Assembly (NCBI GenBank): GCA_946618395.1
Contig: CAMOLD010000078.1
Location: 1 to 6,286 of the forward strand
Length of the DNA: 6,286 bases
Reading direction: 5' to 3'
Source: an uncultured Clostridia bacterium
GTDB lineage: Bacteria > Bacillota > Clostridia > Oscillospirales > CAG-272
Shown here: piece by piece, positions 1 through 6,286 of the stretch
Layout: each line of letters starts with the position of its first letter
Numbering within the stretch: the first letter of the stretch is position 1
The notes under the pieces: model-generated
What the model saw: the letters and a program-made list of their open reading frames with translations, nothing else
The model's database searches: none
What the model was told of the DNA's origin: nothing
Made by a program: the position numbers and the translations under genes

Positions 1-772
1 CCGGAATCATTATGCGGTGGTTAAACACCTGCCAAAATTCATCAAAAAACATTGCGCTGACATACCCTGCGCCGAGAAAAGCCGGGATGATAACATAGAA
101 CGGGATTTTGCAAAGCTTTTTGACCAGTTCCCCAAAAAAAGGTTCCTTTGCCAAAATGCAGCCCGACAAAAAATAGAAGAAATAGTTTGGCGCAAACAGC
201 GTCCGTTCAACATCTCCTATGGTAACGGTAAGGCTAATTCCCAACGCTCCAAGCACCCCAACTCCGGCAAGGACAAGGTAGCGAACGAATTTTGGCAATT
301 GGAAGATGCCGTATATCGCCGGCGTAAGAACGGAGAAAACGATCAACGCGAACAAATACCACATTGGAAAAACGTACCGGTAAAATAAGATGCCCAGCAC
401 AATCCCCCAAAAGCTCGTATCTACCGGCTGATTCAACGCAACAAAGCGCCCGCCGATGGCAAAAAACAGAAAATAAAGCAGCGACCAGGCAAAAAAAGGA
501 ATCACAAGCGAAAAAATGCGCCGTTTTTGTTTTTGAAAAACAACCTGAATGGTTGTCGCATTCCGGAAGAACAAGTACCCGGAAATGATGAAAAACACCG
601 GAACTGCGGCGGTAAAAACACCATGGGAGAAAAAGGATTCCACCTGTCTGATCACAACGCCGGTTTCATCTGCCGTGATATTGTAAGAATGAAGCCCGAC
701 GACAAATCCGGCGCAAACAAGCGGGACAAAACTTAAAAAAACCGACAAAAACGTTCTTTTGGAGTTTACCAT
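1..772 (-). CDS. Acyltransferase 3 family membrane protein (3' end outside window)
   Basis: The first 257 residues of a multi-spanning acyltransferase-3 (OafA/NodX-type) protein; the frame is open to the left edge. Such proteins usually transfer acetyl or other short acyl groups, often from acyl-CoA, to sugars of surface polysaccharides. The family hallmark is AAVPVFFIISGYLFFR (55-70), followed by a basic segment and helix, KRRIFSLVIPFFAWSLLYF (83-101), and FPMWYLFALIVFSVLTP (135-151). The first helix (about 8-27) ends near His28 in GLHSYN, which fits the catalytic-type His of this family, though I assign it by position only. The start at ATG 772 has AGGA 7 bases upstream. An ATG at 780 in another frame meets a stop after four codons and is not used. 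Only 4 bases separate it from the wzx stop, so O-acyl modification is probably coupled to export of the same polymer. The acceptor sugar is unknown. Confidence 0.9.
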   Translation of the reverse strand, partial: MVNSKRTFLSVFLSFVPLVCAGFVVGLHSYNITADETGVVIRQVESFFSHGVFTAAVPVFFIISGYLFFRNATTIQVVFQKQKRRIFSLVIPFFAWSLLYFLFFAIGGRFVALNQPVDTSFWGIVLGILFYRYVFPMWYLFALIVFSVLTPAIYGIFQLPKFVRYLVLAGVGVLGALGISLTVTIGDVERTLFAPNYFFYFLSGCILAKEPFFGELVKKLCKIPFYVIIPAFLGAGYVSAMFFDEFWQVFNHRIMIP

Positions 773-776
773 CTTC

Positions 777-2327
777 TCATCCTATATCGTTCAATTTTTT
801 TCTTTTTTTGCGTAGAAAATTCAAAACTTTTGCTTTTTCCAGCTTGTTGGCAGAAAGGAACCAGATGGAAATGACGTAGATTACGGTGTGCGATAGGATC
901 TTGAACAGATAGATCCAAACGTTGGCCGTTGGCAAAAAACGGTTGATAAGATACCCGAAGGCGCAGGGCGGGATCAGCCCGACCGAGGCGCGAAGAATGC
1001 TCTTCCAAAAGGCAAGAACATTCAAATTGCATTTTAGCTGGTAGTAAATATTCAGCACAACGCCGTCGATCAAAAAGACGGAAATTGCCGTTCCGATGGC
1101 GGCACCGATGGCGCCGTATTTCTGGCAGAGAAAAATGGTCATAATCACGTTCCCAACCGACATAATCAGGTAGGCAATGCTGCGGAACTTGTGCCGGTCC
1201 AGCGCGCGCTGAACGTCAATGCCGACGGTTTGAATCAGCGCGATGGTGGTTGGCAGAACCAGCAACAGGCAAACCCAGTAGGAATCCTCATATCCTTCCT
1301 TGACCCAGAATTTGACGATGAAATCGTAGCCAAAGAAAATCAGGCCCGTGGCAATCAATCCCAGCACAAAGAACTGCATCCGCCCGACGCGGATGAACAG
1401 GTCGGTCAGTTTTTCTTTTTGCTCCGGGCTATCCTTCTCGGTGCTGTTGACAATCATGTGCACCCGGGTGCGGAAAACGCTGGAGATAGAGGTGGAAAAG
1501 TTCTCGTAATAGGTGTGCAGGGTTGCGGCAGCGCCATAAATGGCGACCATGACCGTTCCCTGGAACCTGCCCAGCAGAACCTTATCCACATTCCAGTTGA
1601 CTTGCTTGACAATGGTGTTGATCAAAATAAACGAGGTGTAGACAAACAGGCTTTTGAACAGCCCTTTTTCGAACTTGCGAAAATAGAATTTCTGCTTCAG
1701 TTTGCCAAGCACAAAGGCAATGTTGGCGCTATCCACCAGCACCGCCATCAATAGAGTGACCGAAACGACGGCGATGGATTTCATTCCGCAGAACAACAGC
1801 GGCAGGGTGCAAAGCGGCGCAAGAACCGTTTTTCCCATGGTGACGATTTTTTGAAAGACAAATTTTTCGTTTGCGCTGATGATGGTGTTGAACACGCTCA
1901 TGGGAAACGACAAAGAAAGATTTGCGGTCAACAGGAGCATGAGGACCTTGGCAATTTTGTATTCCTCCGGGGTCAATCCCTGGGCATATACAAGCTGCAA
2001 ATTGAAGGAAAGGAACAGCCCGATGCCAAGCGCAATAACCCCAATAATGGAAAAAATCAATAAAAACAGCCCGTTAAGCCGGTAGATGGAGTCCTCGTCG
2101 TTGTTTGCCTTATACTTGGCAAAAAACTTCAAATATCCGCTTCCAAAGCCGAGGTTCAAAATGGTCAGCATGGAGATAATGGAGGCGGCGGTCACATAGA
2201 GCCCGTATTCGCTTTGCCCGAGCTTGCGGATCATCACCGGCGTATAAAGAATGCCGATGATAATACCGATTGCCATTTGCAAATAGGAAAGGACTGCACC
2301 GAGGCGAATTTGTTTTCCGGTATTCAT
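777..2327 (-). CDS. wzx: Wzx-type lipid-linked oligosaccharide flippase
   Basis: A 516-residue membrane protein of the polysaccharide-biosynthesis (RfbX/Wzx, MATE-like) family. It is expected to move the undecaprenyl-linked repeat unit across the cytoplasmic membrane for polymerisation. The N-terminus is diagnostic: LGAVLSYLQMAIGIIIGILY (9-28), TPVMIRKLGQSEYGLY (29-44) and then LNLGFGSGYLKFFAKYKA. Hydrophobic segments run through the whole length, consistent with about 14 helices. A basic tail (LRKKRKKLND) ends the protein, probably on the cytoplasmic side. The start at ATG 2327 is firm on the upstream side: an in-frame TAA lies three codons before it, and the conserved N-terminal motif needs this start. 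The ribosome binding site is poor: only AGGG about 14 bases upstream and AAGAAA closer in, unlike the strong sites of its neighbours. A 53-base gap separates it from the preceding glycosyltransferase. Four bases after its stop the acyltransferase begins. The downstream end is intact. Confidence 0.93.
   Translation of the reverse strand: MNTGKQIRLGAVLSYLQMAIGIIIGILYTPVMIRKLGQSEYGLYVTAASIISMLTILNLGFGSGYLKFFAKYKANNDEDSIYRLNGLFLLIFSIIGVIALGIGLFLSFNLQLVYAQGLTPEEYKIAKVLMLLLTANLSLSFPMSVFNTIISANEKFVFQKIVTMGKTVLAPLCTLPLLFCGMKSIAVVSVTLLMAVLVDSANIAFVLGKLKQKFYFRKFEKGLFKSLFVYTSFILINTIVKQVNWNVDKVLLGRFQGTVMVAIYGAAATLHTYYENFSTSISSVFRTRVHMIVNSTEKDSPEQKEKLTDLFIRVGRMQFFVLGLIATGLIFFGYDFIVKFWVKEGYEDSYWVCLLLVLPTTIALIQTVGIDVQRALDRHKFRSIAYLIMSVGNVIMTIFLCQKYGAIGAAIGTAISVFLIDGVVLNIYYQLKCNLNVLAFWKSILRASVGLIPPCAFGYLINRFLPTANVWIYLFKILSHTVIYVISIWFLSANKLEKAKVLNFLRKKRKKLNDIG
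780..783 (-). promoter_or_regulatory. Shine-Dalgarno AGGA for the acyltransferase, inside the wzx end
   Basis: AGGA overlaps the last wzx codon and its TGA stop, and lies 7 bases before ATG 772-770. This suggests that ribosomes finishing wzx re-initiate on the acyltransferase. Confidence 0.65.
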
Positions 2328-2380
2328 TTTGATTTCTTATTCCCTATCTGTTTATTGAACACGATCAATTACACATTCTC

Positions 2381-3355
2381 TTACTTTCTGCGGAGTTTTT
2401 TCCAAATCTTCTTAAAAATAATGCCATATCGAATATATTTGAAAAAGTGATAAATATTTCGATACAGGCGGATCAGCGGATGCCCAATGGCAAAAAACCG
2501 GTTCAACTGCCGGAAATACTCCGCCTCCGGAATGACATAGGGCGGGTGCCGAAGCGGAAACTCATACTCGTAGGTGGGAAGGGTGAACAGCCTTCGTTCG
2601 GTCTTTGTCAAAAACTTCAACTGCGTTTCCGAATGGGTGGATTGCGTCATGCCTACGTTTTCCACCATGTTTTTGCTTGCAATCACGGCAAGGCGGGAGT
2701 TCATCAGGCTGTCAAAGCAAAGAATGCTCTCCCAATACGGAACGCCGGTGGTTTCGCGCTGACGCGCAACTTTCAGCCAGCGGTCAAATTTTTTGCCGTA
2801 GATTCTCCGCAGGTTGTTCAGCTCCCGTTCGCAGTGCAGAAATTGATAGGATTCATCCCAACCGTCAATCACCCGTTTCCAACTTGCCCATGCGTTGGTG
2901 CCGGTATAGCCGAAAAAGTAGTCGTAGGGGTAATCCCGGTATTCTCCCAGCACATTCATACCGCAAATGTGGTTGATGCGCTCGTCGTTTTCGTAGCGAT
3001 CCAAAAGTTCCTTGCAGAAAAGGAAGAAACTTTTGTTTGCAACAAAGTCGTCCTCCAATACAATACATTTATCGGTAATGGAAAACGCCCATTTGTGGCT
3101 ATAGTAGGTAGAGGGATCGCAACCGAAATTCTTTTCGTTATACGTTTTGTAAACTTCGCAATCCCAGTCGATATCCTCAACGATCTTGCGGCATTCCAAA
3201 ATGCCCGGCATATCCGATTCGTTGCGCGGGCCGTCCTGCCACAAAAACAGGCGGCGCGGTCTTGCGGCTTTGACCGCCGCAAACGTTTTTTGCAACGCGT
3301 CGGCTCTCCGGAAAAAGATGACCAGCACCGATACGTCAATTTCCCAGTTTTTCAT
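2381..3355 (-). CDS. GT-A fold glycosyltransferase (HlpA-like nucleotide-diphospho-sugar transferase)
   Basis: A 324-residue protein with a GT-A nucleotide-sugar-binding domain, probably adding one sugar of the repeat unit in the cytoplasm. It opens with a beta-strand-like stretch (VSVLVIFFRRADALQKTFAAV, residues 8-28, close to the VF.RPDKT..V start of this group), then RRLFLWQDGPRNE (34-46) for donor binding. CEVYKTYNEKNFGC (66-79) and CIVLEDDFVANKSFFLFC (97-114) follow. EDD at 101-103 is the metal-binding DxD equivalent. TGTNAWASWKR (151-161) is a conserved later block. Proteins of this type are often labelled hemolytic protein HlpA-like, but the motifs point to sugar transfer. The C-terminus (about 290-324) is rich in Lys, Arg and aromatic residues (FFKYIRYGIIFKKIWKKLRR) and could hold the enzyme at the membrane. 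The 3' end is clearly richer in A+T than the rest of the gene. Sugar and linkage are unknown. Confidence 0.85.
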   Translation of the reverse strand: MKNWEIDVSVLVIFFRRADALQKTFAAVKAARPRRLFLWQDGPRNESDMPGILECRKIVEDIDWDCEVYKTYNEKNFGCDPSTYYSHKWAFSITDKCIVLEDDFVANKSFFLFCKELLDRYENDERINHICGMNVLGEYRDYPYDYFFGYTGTNAWASWKRVIDGWDESYQFLHCERELNNLRRIYGKKFDRWLKVARQRETTGVPYWESILCFDSLMNSRLAVIASKNMVENVGMTQSTHSETQLKFLTKTERRLFTLPTYEYEFPLRHPPYVIPEAEYFRQLNRFFAIGHPLIRLYRNIYHFFKYIRYGIIFKKIWKKLRRK

Positions 3356-3363
3356 GTGCAATT

Positions 3364-3369
3364 CCCCTT
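3364..3369 (-). promoter_or_regulatory. Shine-Dalgarno AAGGGG that sets the GT-A glycosyltransferase start
   Basis: AAGGGG lies in the 18-base gap after licD, 8 bases before ATG 3355-3353. The in-frame TTG at 3361 is only 2 bases from it, which is too close, so the ATG two codons later is the likely start. Confidence 0.75.
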
Positions 3370-3373
3370 GCTT

Positions 3374-4177
3374 TCAAAGTTTACACTCGGTAATAGAGGT
3401 ACAACATTCGGTTTCCTCCGCTTCGGGAGGGAACTCCATATAGTTCCCATAGCGCTTACGCAGAAACTCGTCGTAGTCCTTTGGAATAAAGAAGGTTTTA
3501 TCCTCAAACTTGTGCTCGATCAGCTCCTCAAAGGTGGAGCGCTTGATTGGGTAAATACCGTTGTTGGGGTGGCAAATCTTATAAACATACTTTGTCGGCA
3601 ACCAATCAAACAGCTTCATGGCAAGGTCGCGGTTAAAATTGATGAGCCACAGCGGGAGGATGCCGAAAATTTTATAAATGACCCGTTTGAAGTTTTTGGG
3701 ATACTGCATGCCCACTTTGACATGATGCACGCACGCCCAGAAAGAGGCGATACGAACCTGCAATTTCAAAAAGAACGGCAGGATGTTATCAATGGGGTGA
3801 ATATCAATAAAAACGCCGTTGTGAATATTCAGCCCCACCAGCTCTTTTTCCTGAAAGACGGTGTTGGTGCTGCGCATTTTGCCCCAGTTGTTGGGGTATT
3901 TTTTTTCGGAGTAGTAATTGCTGAAAAAGAATTTTTCGCTCGGGTGTTTTTTGCAGTATTTGCGGAACTTTTCGTAGTCCTTCCGCGGCATGCACAAATC
4001 AATGTCGTGGTCCCACGGAATAAACCCATTGTGGCGGACAGCCCCGATCACCGAGCCGCCGTAAAGCGAATAGCGAAAGCCGTTCTTCCGGCAGATCCGA
4101 TCCACCTCGGCGGCAATTTCCAGCTGCCGCGCGTGCAGGACCTCCATATCGTAACCGCAAACTTTATACTTGCTCAT
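3374..4177 (-). CDS. licD: LicD family phosphotransferase (phosphocholine-type)
   Basis: A 267-residue soluble protein of the LicD/fukutin-related nucleotidyltransferase-fold family. Characterised LicD enzymes transfer phosphocholine from CDP-choline to cell-surface glycans; relatives move other phospho-groups such as ribitol phosphate, so the group moved here is not proven. The signature is clear: YSLYGGSVIGAVRHNGFIPW (36-55), then DHDIDLCMPRKDYEKF (56-71). It has the GG, the RH-x-GFIPWD and the metal-binding Asp cluster. The second Asp of the common WDDDID form is His here (D56-H57-D58-I59-D60). A mid-region block, FIDIHPIDN, and a C-terminal RYGNYMEFPP also fit the family. The end is unusual: the tail reads TECCTSITECKL, with three Cys where many members carry a His-containing tail. 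ATG 4177 is preferred to TTG 4192 because GGAG sits 6 bases upstream. No choline uptake or activation gene (licABC) is in the window. The next gene starts 18 bases downstream. Confidence 0.92.
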   Translation of the reverse strand: MSKYKVCGYDMEVLHARQLEIAAEVDRICRKNGFRYSLYGGSVIGAVRHNGFIPWDHDIDLCMPRKDYEKFRKYCKKHPSEKFFFSNYYSEKKYPNNWGKMRSTNTVFQEKELVGLNIHNGVFIDIHPIDNILPFFLKLQVRIASFWACVHHVKVGMQYPKNFKRVIYKIFGILPLWLINFNRDLAMKLFDWLPTKYVYKICHPNNGIYPIKRSTFEELIEHKFEDKTFFIPKDYDEFLRKRYGNYMEFPPEAEETECCTSITECKL

Positions 4178-5399
4178 GTTTTTCTCCGTCAAACTTAAAT
4201 TTCAAAAGCGCCGGACCGATAAAATATACCGAATACGCCGCCACTTCGGCGCTGTGAATCGGGTTTAAAAAGCCCGTAATCATCAAGGAAAGGAAGCTGA
4301 AAAACCACAAGGAATACAGCTTTTTGTTTTTTACAATCGAGCGAACGGCCCGCCGGCTGCTAAAATACAGCGTGTAGCCCGGAATAACACCGAGCAACCC
4401 GAGGTCGCAAAGCATGGTCAAAAAGGTTGCGTGTCCGTCAAAAGGCACCGCCCGGTTGCCGATCAGCGGGCTCTTGAAGAAATACTGCAAACACTTTCTG
4501 TAAAGGGTCAGGCGCCCTTCTAAGTGGTTGTAGTTGTTGGAGTCCACCTCTCCCCGCAAAACTTCGATGACCGACATCAGGCGCGACCGAATTTGGTTTT
4601 CGGGGCTGATGACGTTGACAAGCAAGCTCAAAATTACCGGCGTTAAAACCAGCACAAACAACATGATAAACAGGAAAAGAATTTGCCGTTCCTTCTTTTG
4701 GCTCCGAACAACCGAGAGGATAATACAAGCCGTTGGAATGACGATGGCAAGCGTATATTGCGAGCTGAACAGGAAGACATACAGCAACAGAACATAAACA
4801 ATGGTGGCAATTTGAAGCGCCCGGTTTTTGTTTTTCCGCAAAAATCCGAACAGGGACGGGATGAGTGCCGAAACGGCATACACAAAGAAGTAGGTCGCCA
4901 CGTTTTCAACTTCCATATCCGAGAAGGTGCCCCACTTGCGCGCGGTGCCCTCCCCGCTGAAGAATACGATGGTGGAGTGAACGACAACGTAGGAAAAGAG
5001 CACCATGACAATCAGTAGAATGATATGGCGGTGTTTTGTTTTCAACTTGCAGTAGTTATGCAACAGCAAGATGGGAAAGAAGAAGTTGACCAGCTGATTG
5101 AACTTGGTGAAAAAGCGCTTAAGGTTGTAGTATGAAACACCCACGCTCACCGTGGAGGTCACCGTAAAGAAATAGTAAAGGAAGGAGAGCAGCAGAATCA
5201 ACATTGCAATTCCGAACATGGCCCAGCGCACCGAGCTGTTTTCATAGAGGAAACAGAACGCAAAGTAGATCAGTTCCAGCGCCAGGAAGATAGTATAGGG
5301 AATTAGGACGGTGACAGAAGAGAGCAAATATTTTGCGGCAAAAATCAGAATCAGCGCAATATGAAAGCCCGCCAGCAATGGCTGTCTGTTATTATCCAT
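4164..5399 (-). CDS. wzy: Wzy-type polysaccharide polymerase / O-antigen ligase family membrane protein
   Basis: A 411-residue integral membrane protein with about ten or more hydrophobic segments, starting near residues 9-45 (LLAGFHIALILIFAAKYLL onward). Family members join lipid-linked repeat units on the outer face of the membrane. The best family clue is the large loop before the last helices (about 290-340): an Arg in HLEGRLTLYRK, then SPLIGN, a His in DGHATFL and CDLGLLG. This matches the usual R...PLIG...H..FL...G layout of Wzy_C/O-antigen-ligase loops. Length is normal for the family. I start it at ATG 5399 rather than TTG 5441 because a perfect AGGAGG sits 9 bases upstream. Its 3' end overlaps the start of licD by 14 bases and contains that gene's ribosome binding site, so the two are probably translationally coupled. 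Wzy proteins diverge strongly, so polymerase is preferred over ligase because a Wzx flippase is in the same operon; this is inference. Confidence 0.85.
   Translation of the reverse strand: MDNNRQPLLAGFHIALILIFAAKYLLSSVTVLIPYTIFLALELIYFAFCFLYENSSVRWAMFGIAMLILLLSFLYYFFTVTSTVSVGVSYYNLKRFFTKFNQLVNFFFPILLLHNYCKLKTKHRHIILLIVMVLFSYVVVHSTIVFFSGEGTARKWGTFSDMEVENVATYFFVYAVSALIPSLFGFLRKNKNRALQIATIVYVLLLYVFLFSSQYTLAIVIPTACIILSVVRSQKKERQILFLFIMLFVLVLTPVILSLLVNVISPENQIRSRLMSVIEVLRGEVDSNNYNHLEGRLTLYRKCLQYFFKSPLIGNRAVPFDGHATFLTMLCDLGLLGVIPGYTLYFSSRRAVRSIVKNKKLYSLWFFSFLSLMITGFLNPIHSAEVAAYSVYFIGPALLKFKFDGEKHEQV
4184..4187 (-). promoter_or_regulatory. Shine-Dalgarno GGAG for licD, inside the polymerase gene
   Basis: GGAG followed by AAAAAC (6 bases) precedes ATG 4177-4175. 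It lies within the last codons of the polymerase gene. The upstream TTG at 4192 has no site at useful spacing, so this element decides the start. Confidence 0.75.
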
Positions 5400-5408
5400 T
5401 CTCCAATA

Positions 5409-5414
5409 CCTCCT
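5409..5414 (-). promoter_or_regulatory. Shine-Dalgarno AGGAGG that sets the polymerase start
   Basis: The perfect AGGAGG is followed by 9 bases and then the ATG at 5399-5397. The upstream in-frame TTG at 5441 lies before this site and has no comparable ribosome binding site of its own, so the ATG is the likely start. Confidence 0.85.
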
Positions 5415-5437
5415 TTCCTGGTTTGGTTTTGCTTTTT

Positions 5438-6286
5438 TCAAATTTCCCGGTAAAAATCAATCGTTGCGTCAATCAGCTTTTCCTTGGAAAAGCGCTCTTT
5501 GACATGGGCAACCCGCTTTTGCGGGTCCTGCTCCGCAGTCGCGACCCTGCAAACGGCGGCCGCCAGTTGGTCCGTGTTGCCGGTTTCCACACATTCCCCC
5601 AAATAGCTTTGGCAAACAATTTCCGGATAAACGGTGGACCGGTAGGTCACCACCGGGGTGCCGCAGGCGAGCGCCTCCACAATCACCTTCCCGAATGTGT
5701 CCTCGCGGGAAAGGTGAACGTAAACGTCCGCGTTTGAATACAGGCGCGCAAGCTCCGGAACGCTCAAATAGCCCAACAGGCGGATATTTGCGGGGAAAAC
5801 ATCGCCGGGGTTAGTCTTTCCGCCAACCAAAATGACATATTCGGGGGGCAGACGGTCGGCAAGCTTGAACAAATCCAGGTAGCGTTCGGTCCCGGGAATC
5901 CAGTCGTTGGAAACGCAGGCAACGATCTTTGCCCCTTCCGGGATTCCCAGTTCTTTTTTGTAGGTTCCATCCGGCACCGGATGGAATTGCGCGGTGTCGA
6001 TCCAGTTATAAATGGTGGTAAACTTTGCGCGGCGCAGAACCGGACTTTCTTTTGCCTGCCCGGTAATCCAGCCGGAAACGCCGATGACACCGAGGCGCTC
6101 CAGCTTGGCAAACTCCGTTTGCTTTTCCAAAAACATTTTTTTGGTCCGGTCAAAAAAGTAGCTGGGAATGTTCTGCTTTAATTTTGGGCAATCGTGGCAG
6201 ACCGTTTGCCAGTTTTTGCAGTTTGCCGAGGTGTAGTGGGTGCACTTCCCGGTAAAAAACCAGCAATCGTGCAGTGTGAGAACCAG
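5438..6286 (-). CDS. GT4 family glycosyltransferase, WcaC-like (5' end outside window)
   Basis: This is the C-terminal 282 residues of a GT-B fold glycosyltransferase; the frame stays open to the right edge, so the true start lies outside. It probably adds a sugar from a nucleotide-sugar donor to a lipid-linked repeat unit on the cytoplasmic side of the membrane. The fragment opens with HDCWFFTGKC (residues 6-15) and a cysteine-rich stretch (Cys 8, 15, 23, 30, 33), typical of colanic-acid WcaC-like enzymes. SGWITGQAKESPVL (about 71-84) and YNWIDTAQFHPV (about 93-104) match the linker between the two Rossmann domains. EDTFGKVIVEALACGTPVV (195-213) is the GT4 donor-binding signature with the E-x7-E pair. 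An ATG at 6136 (residue 51) is internal, because the conserved HDCWFFTG block lies upstream of it. The TGA stop lies 38 bases before the polymerase ATG, consistent with one operon. Sugar specificity cannot be read from the sequence. Confidence 0.93.
   Translation of the reverse strand: MVLTLHDCWFFTGKCTHYTSANCKNWQTVCHDCPKLKQNIPSYFFDRTKKMFLEKQTEFAKLERLGVIGVSGWITGQAKESPVLRRAKFTTIYNWIDTAQFHPVPDGTYKKELGIPEGAKIVACVSNDWIPGTERYLDLFKLADRLPPEYVILVGGKTNPGDVFPANIRLLGYLSVPELARLYSNADVYVHLSREDTFGKVIVEALACGTPVVTYRSTVYPEIVCQSYLGECVETGNTDQLAAAVCRVATAEQDPQKRVAHVKERFSKEKLIDATIDFYREI

Noticed and set aside
796..812. A-rich run (minus strand AAAAAAAGAAAAAAA) near the end of wzx, as a possible slippery site
   Set aside because: In the wzx frame the codons are AAA AAA AGA AAA AAA, which does not place the A-AAA-AAG heptamer in the register needed for -1 frameshifting, and the protein ends normally a few codons later.
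1191..1754. A 187-codon plus-strand open frame inside the flippase gene
   Set aside because: It lies wholly antisense to a clear Wzx gene, has no ribosome binding site I can see and shows no domain.
2328..2380. Possible internal promoter or terminator in the 53-base gap before wzx
   Set aside because: A TTGATC resembles a -35 box, but no -10 box lies at proper spacing. The short TTGA...TCAA inverted repeat is too weak and has no U-tract for a terminator.
2447..4198. A 583-codon open frame on the plus strand, antisense to the LicD and GT-A glycosyltransferase genes
   Set aside because: It starts at a GTG without a ribosome binding site, covers two well-recognised genes and their junction, and its product shows no recognisable domain. 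It looks like a by-product of codon bias in the minus-strand genes.
5438..6136. A glycosyltransferase starting at ATG 6136
   Set aside because: The frame remains open upstream to the window edge and encodes the conserved HDCWFFTG and Cys-rich block, so this Met is internal.
1..6286. Mobile elements, CRISPR arrays, tRNA or other RNA genes
   Set aside because: No transposase, direct-repeat array or tRNA-like fold was found. Nearly the whole window is accounted for by the six genes.

Overview
The window is a stretch of one surface-polysaccharide biosynthesis operon, with every supported gene on the minus strand. Transcription therefore runs from the right edge to the left edge. Mid-range GC, strong AGGAGG-type ribosome binding sites, short or overlapping gene junctions and the style of the proteins suggest a Gram-positive anaerobe of the Clostridia (Bacillota). 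That assignment is an inference from style; no taxonomic marker is present.

In transcription order: (1) a WcaC-like GT4 glycosyltransferase, cut by the right edge (5438-6286); (2) a multi-spanning Wzy/O-antigen-ligase-type polymerase (4164-5399); (3) a LicD-family phosphotransferase (3374-4177), which overlaps the polymerase gene by 14 bases; (4) a GT-A-fold glycosyltransferase (2381-3355); (5) a Wzx-type flippase of the polysaccharide-biosynthesis/MATE-like superfamily (777-2327); (6) an acyltransferase-3 membrane protein, cut by the left edge (1-772). Coding density is near total. The largest gap is 53 bases, between genes 4 and 5, and no terminator or convincing internal promoter was seen.

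Together the genes fit a Wzx/Wzy-dependent pathway. Cytoplasmic glycosyltransferases build a repeat unit on a lipid carrier, Wzx moves it across the membrane, and Wzy polymerises it. LicD and the acyltransferase would decorate the polymer with a phospho-linked group (phosphocholine in the best-known cases) and an acyl group. The priming phosphoglycosyltransferase, chain-length regulators and nucleotide-sugar genes are not in the window and presumably lie outside it.

Three genes have an in-frame TTG upstream of the likely start. In each case a Shine-Dalgarno sequence at normal spacing selects a downstream ATG, so the starts given here are shorter than the longest open frames. I see a recognisable system with some unusual details (LicD motif and tail, coupled junctions, an AT-rich seam), not a clearly new type of system.
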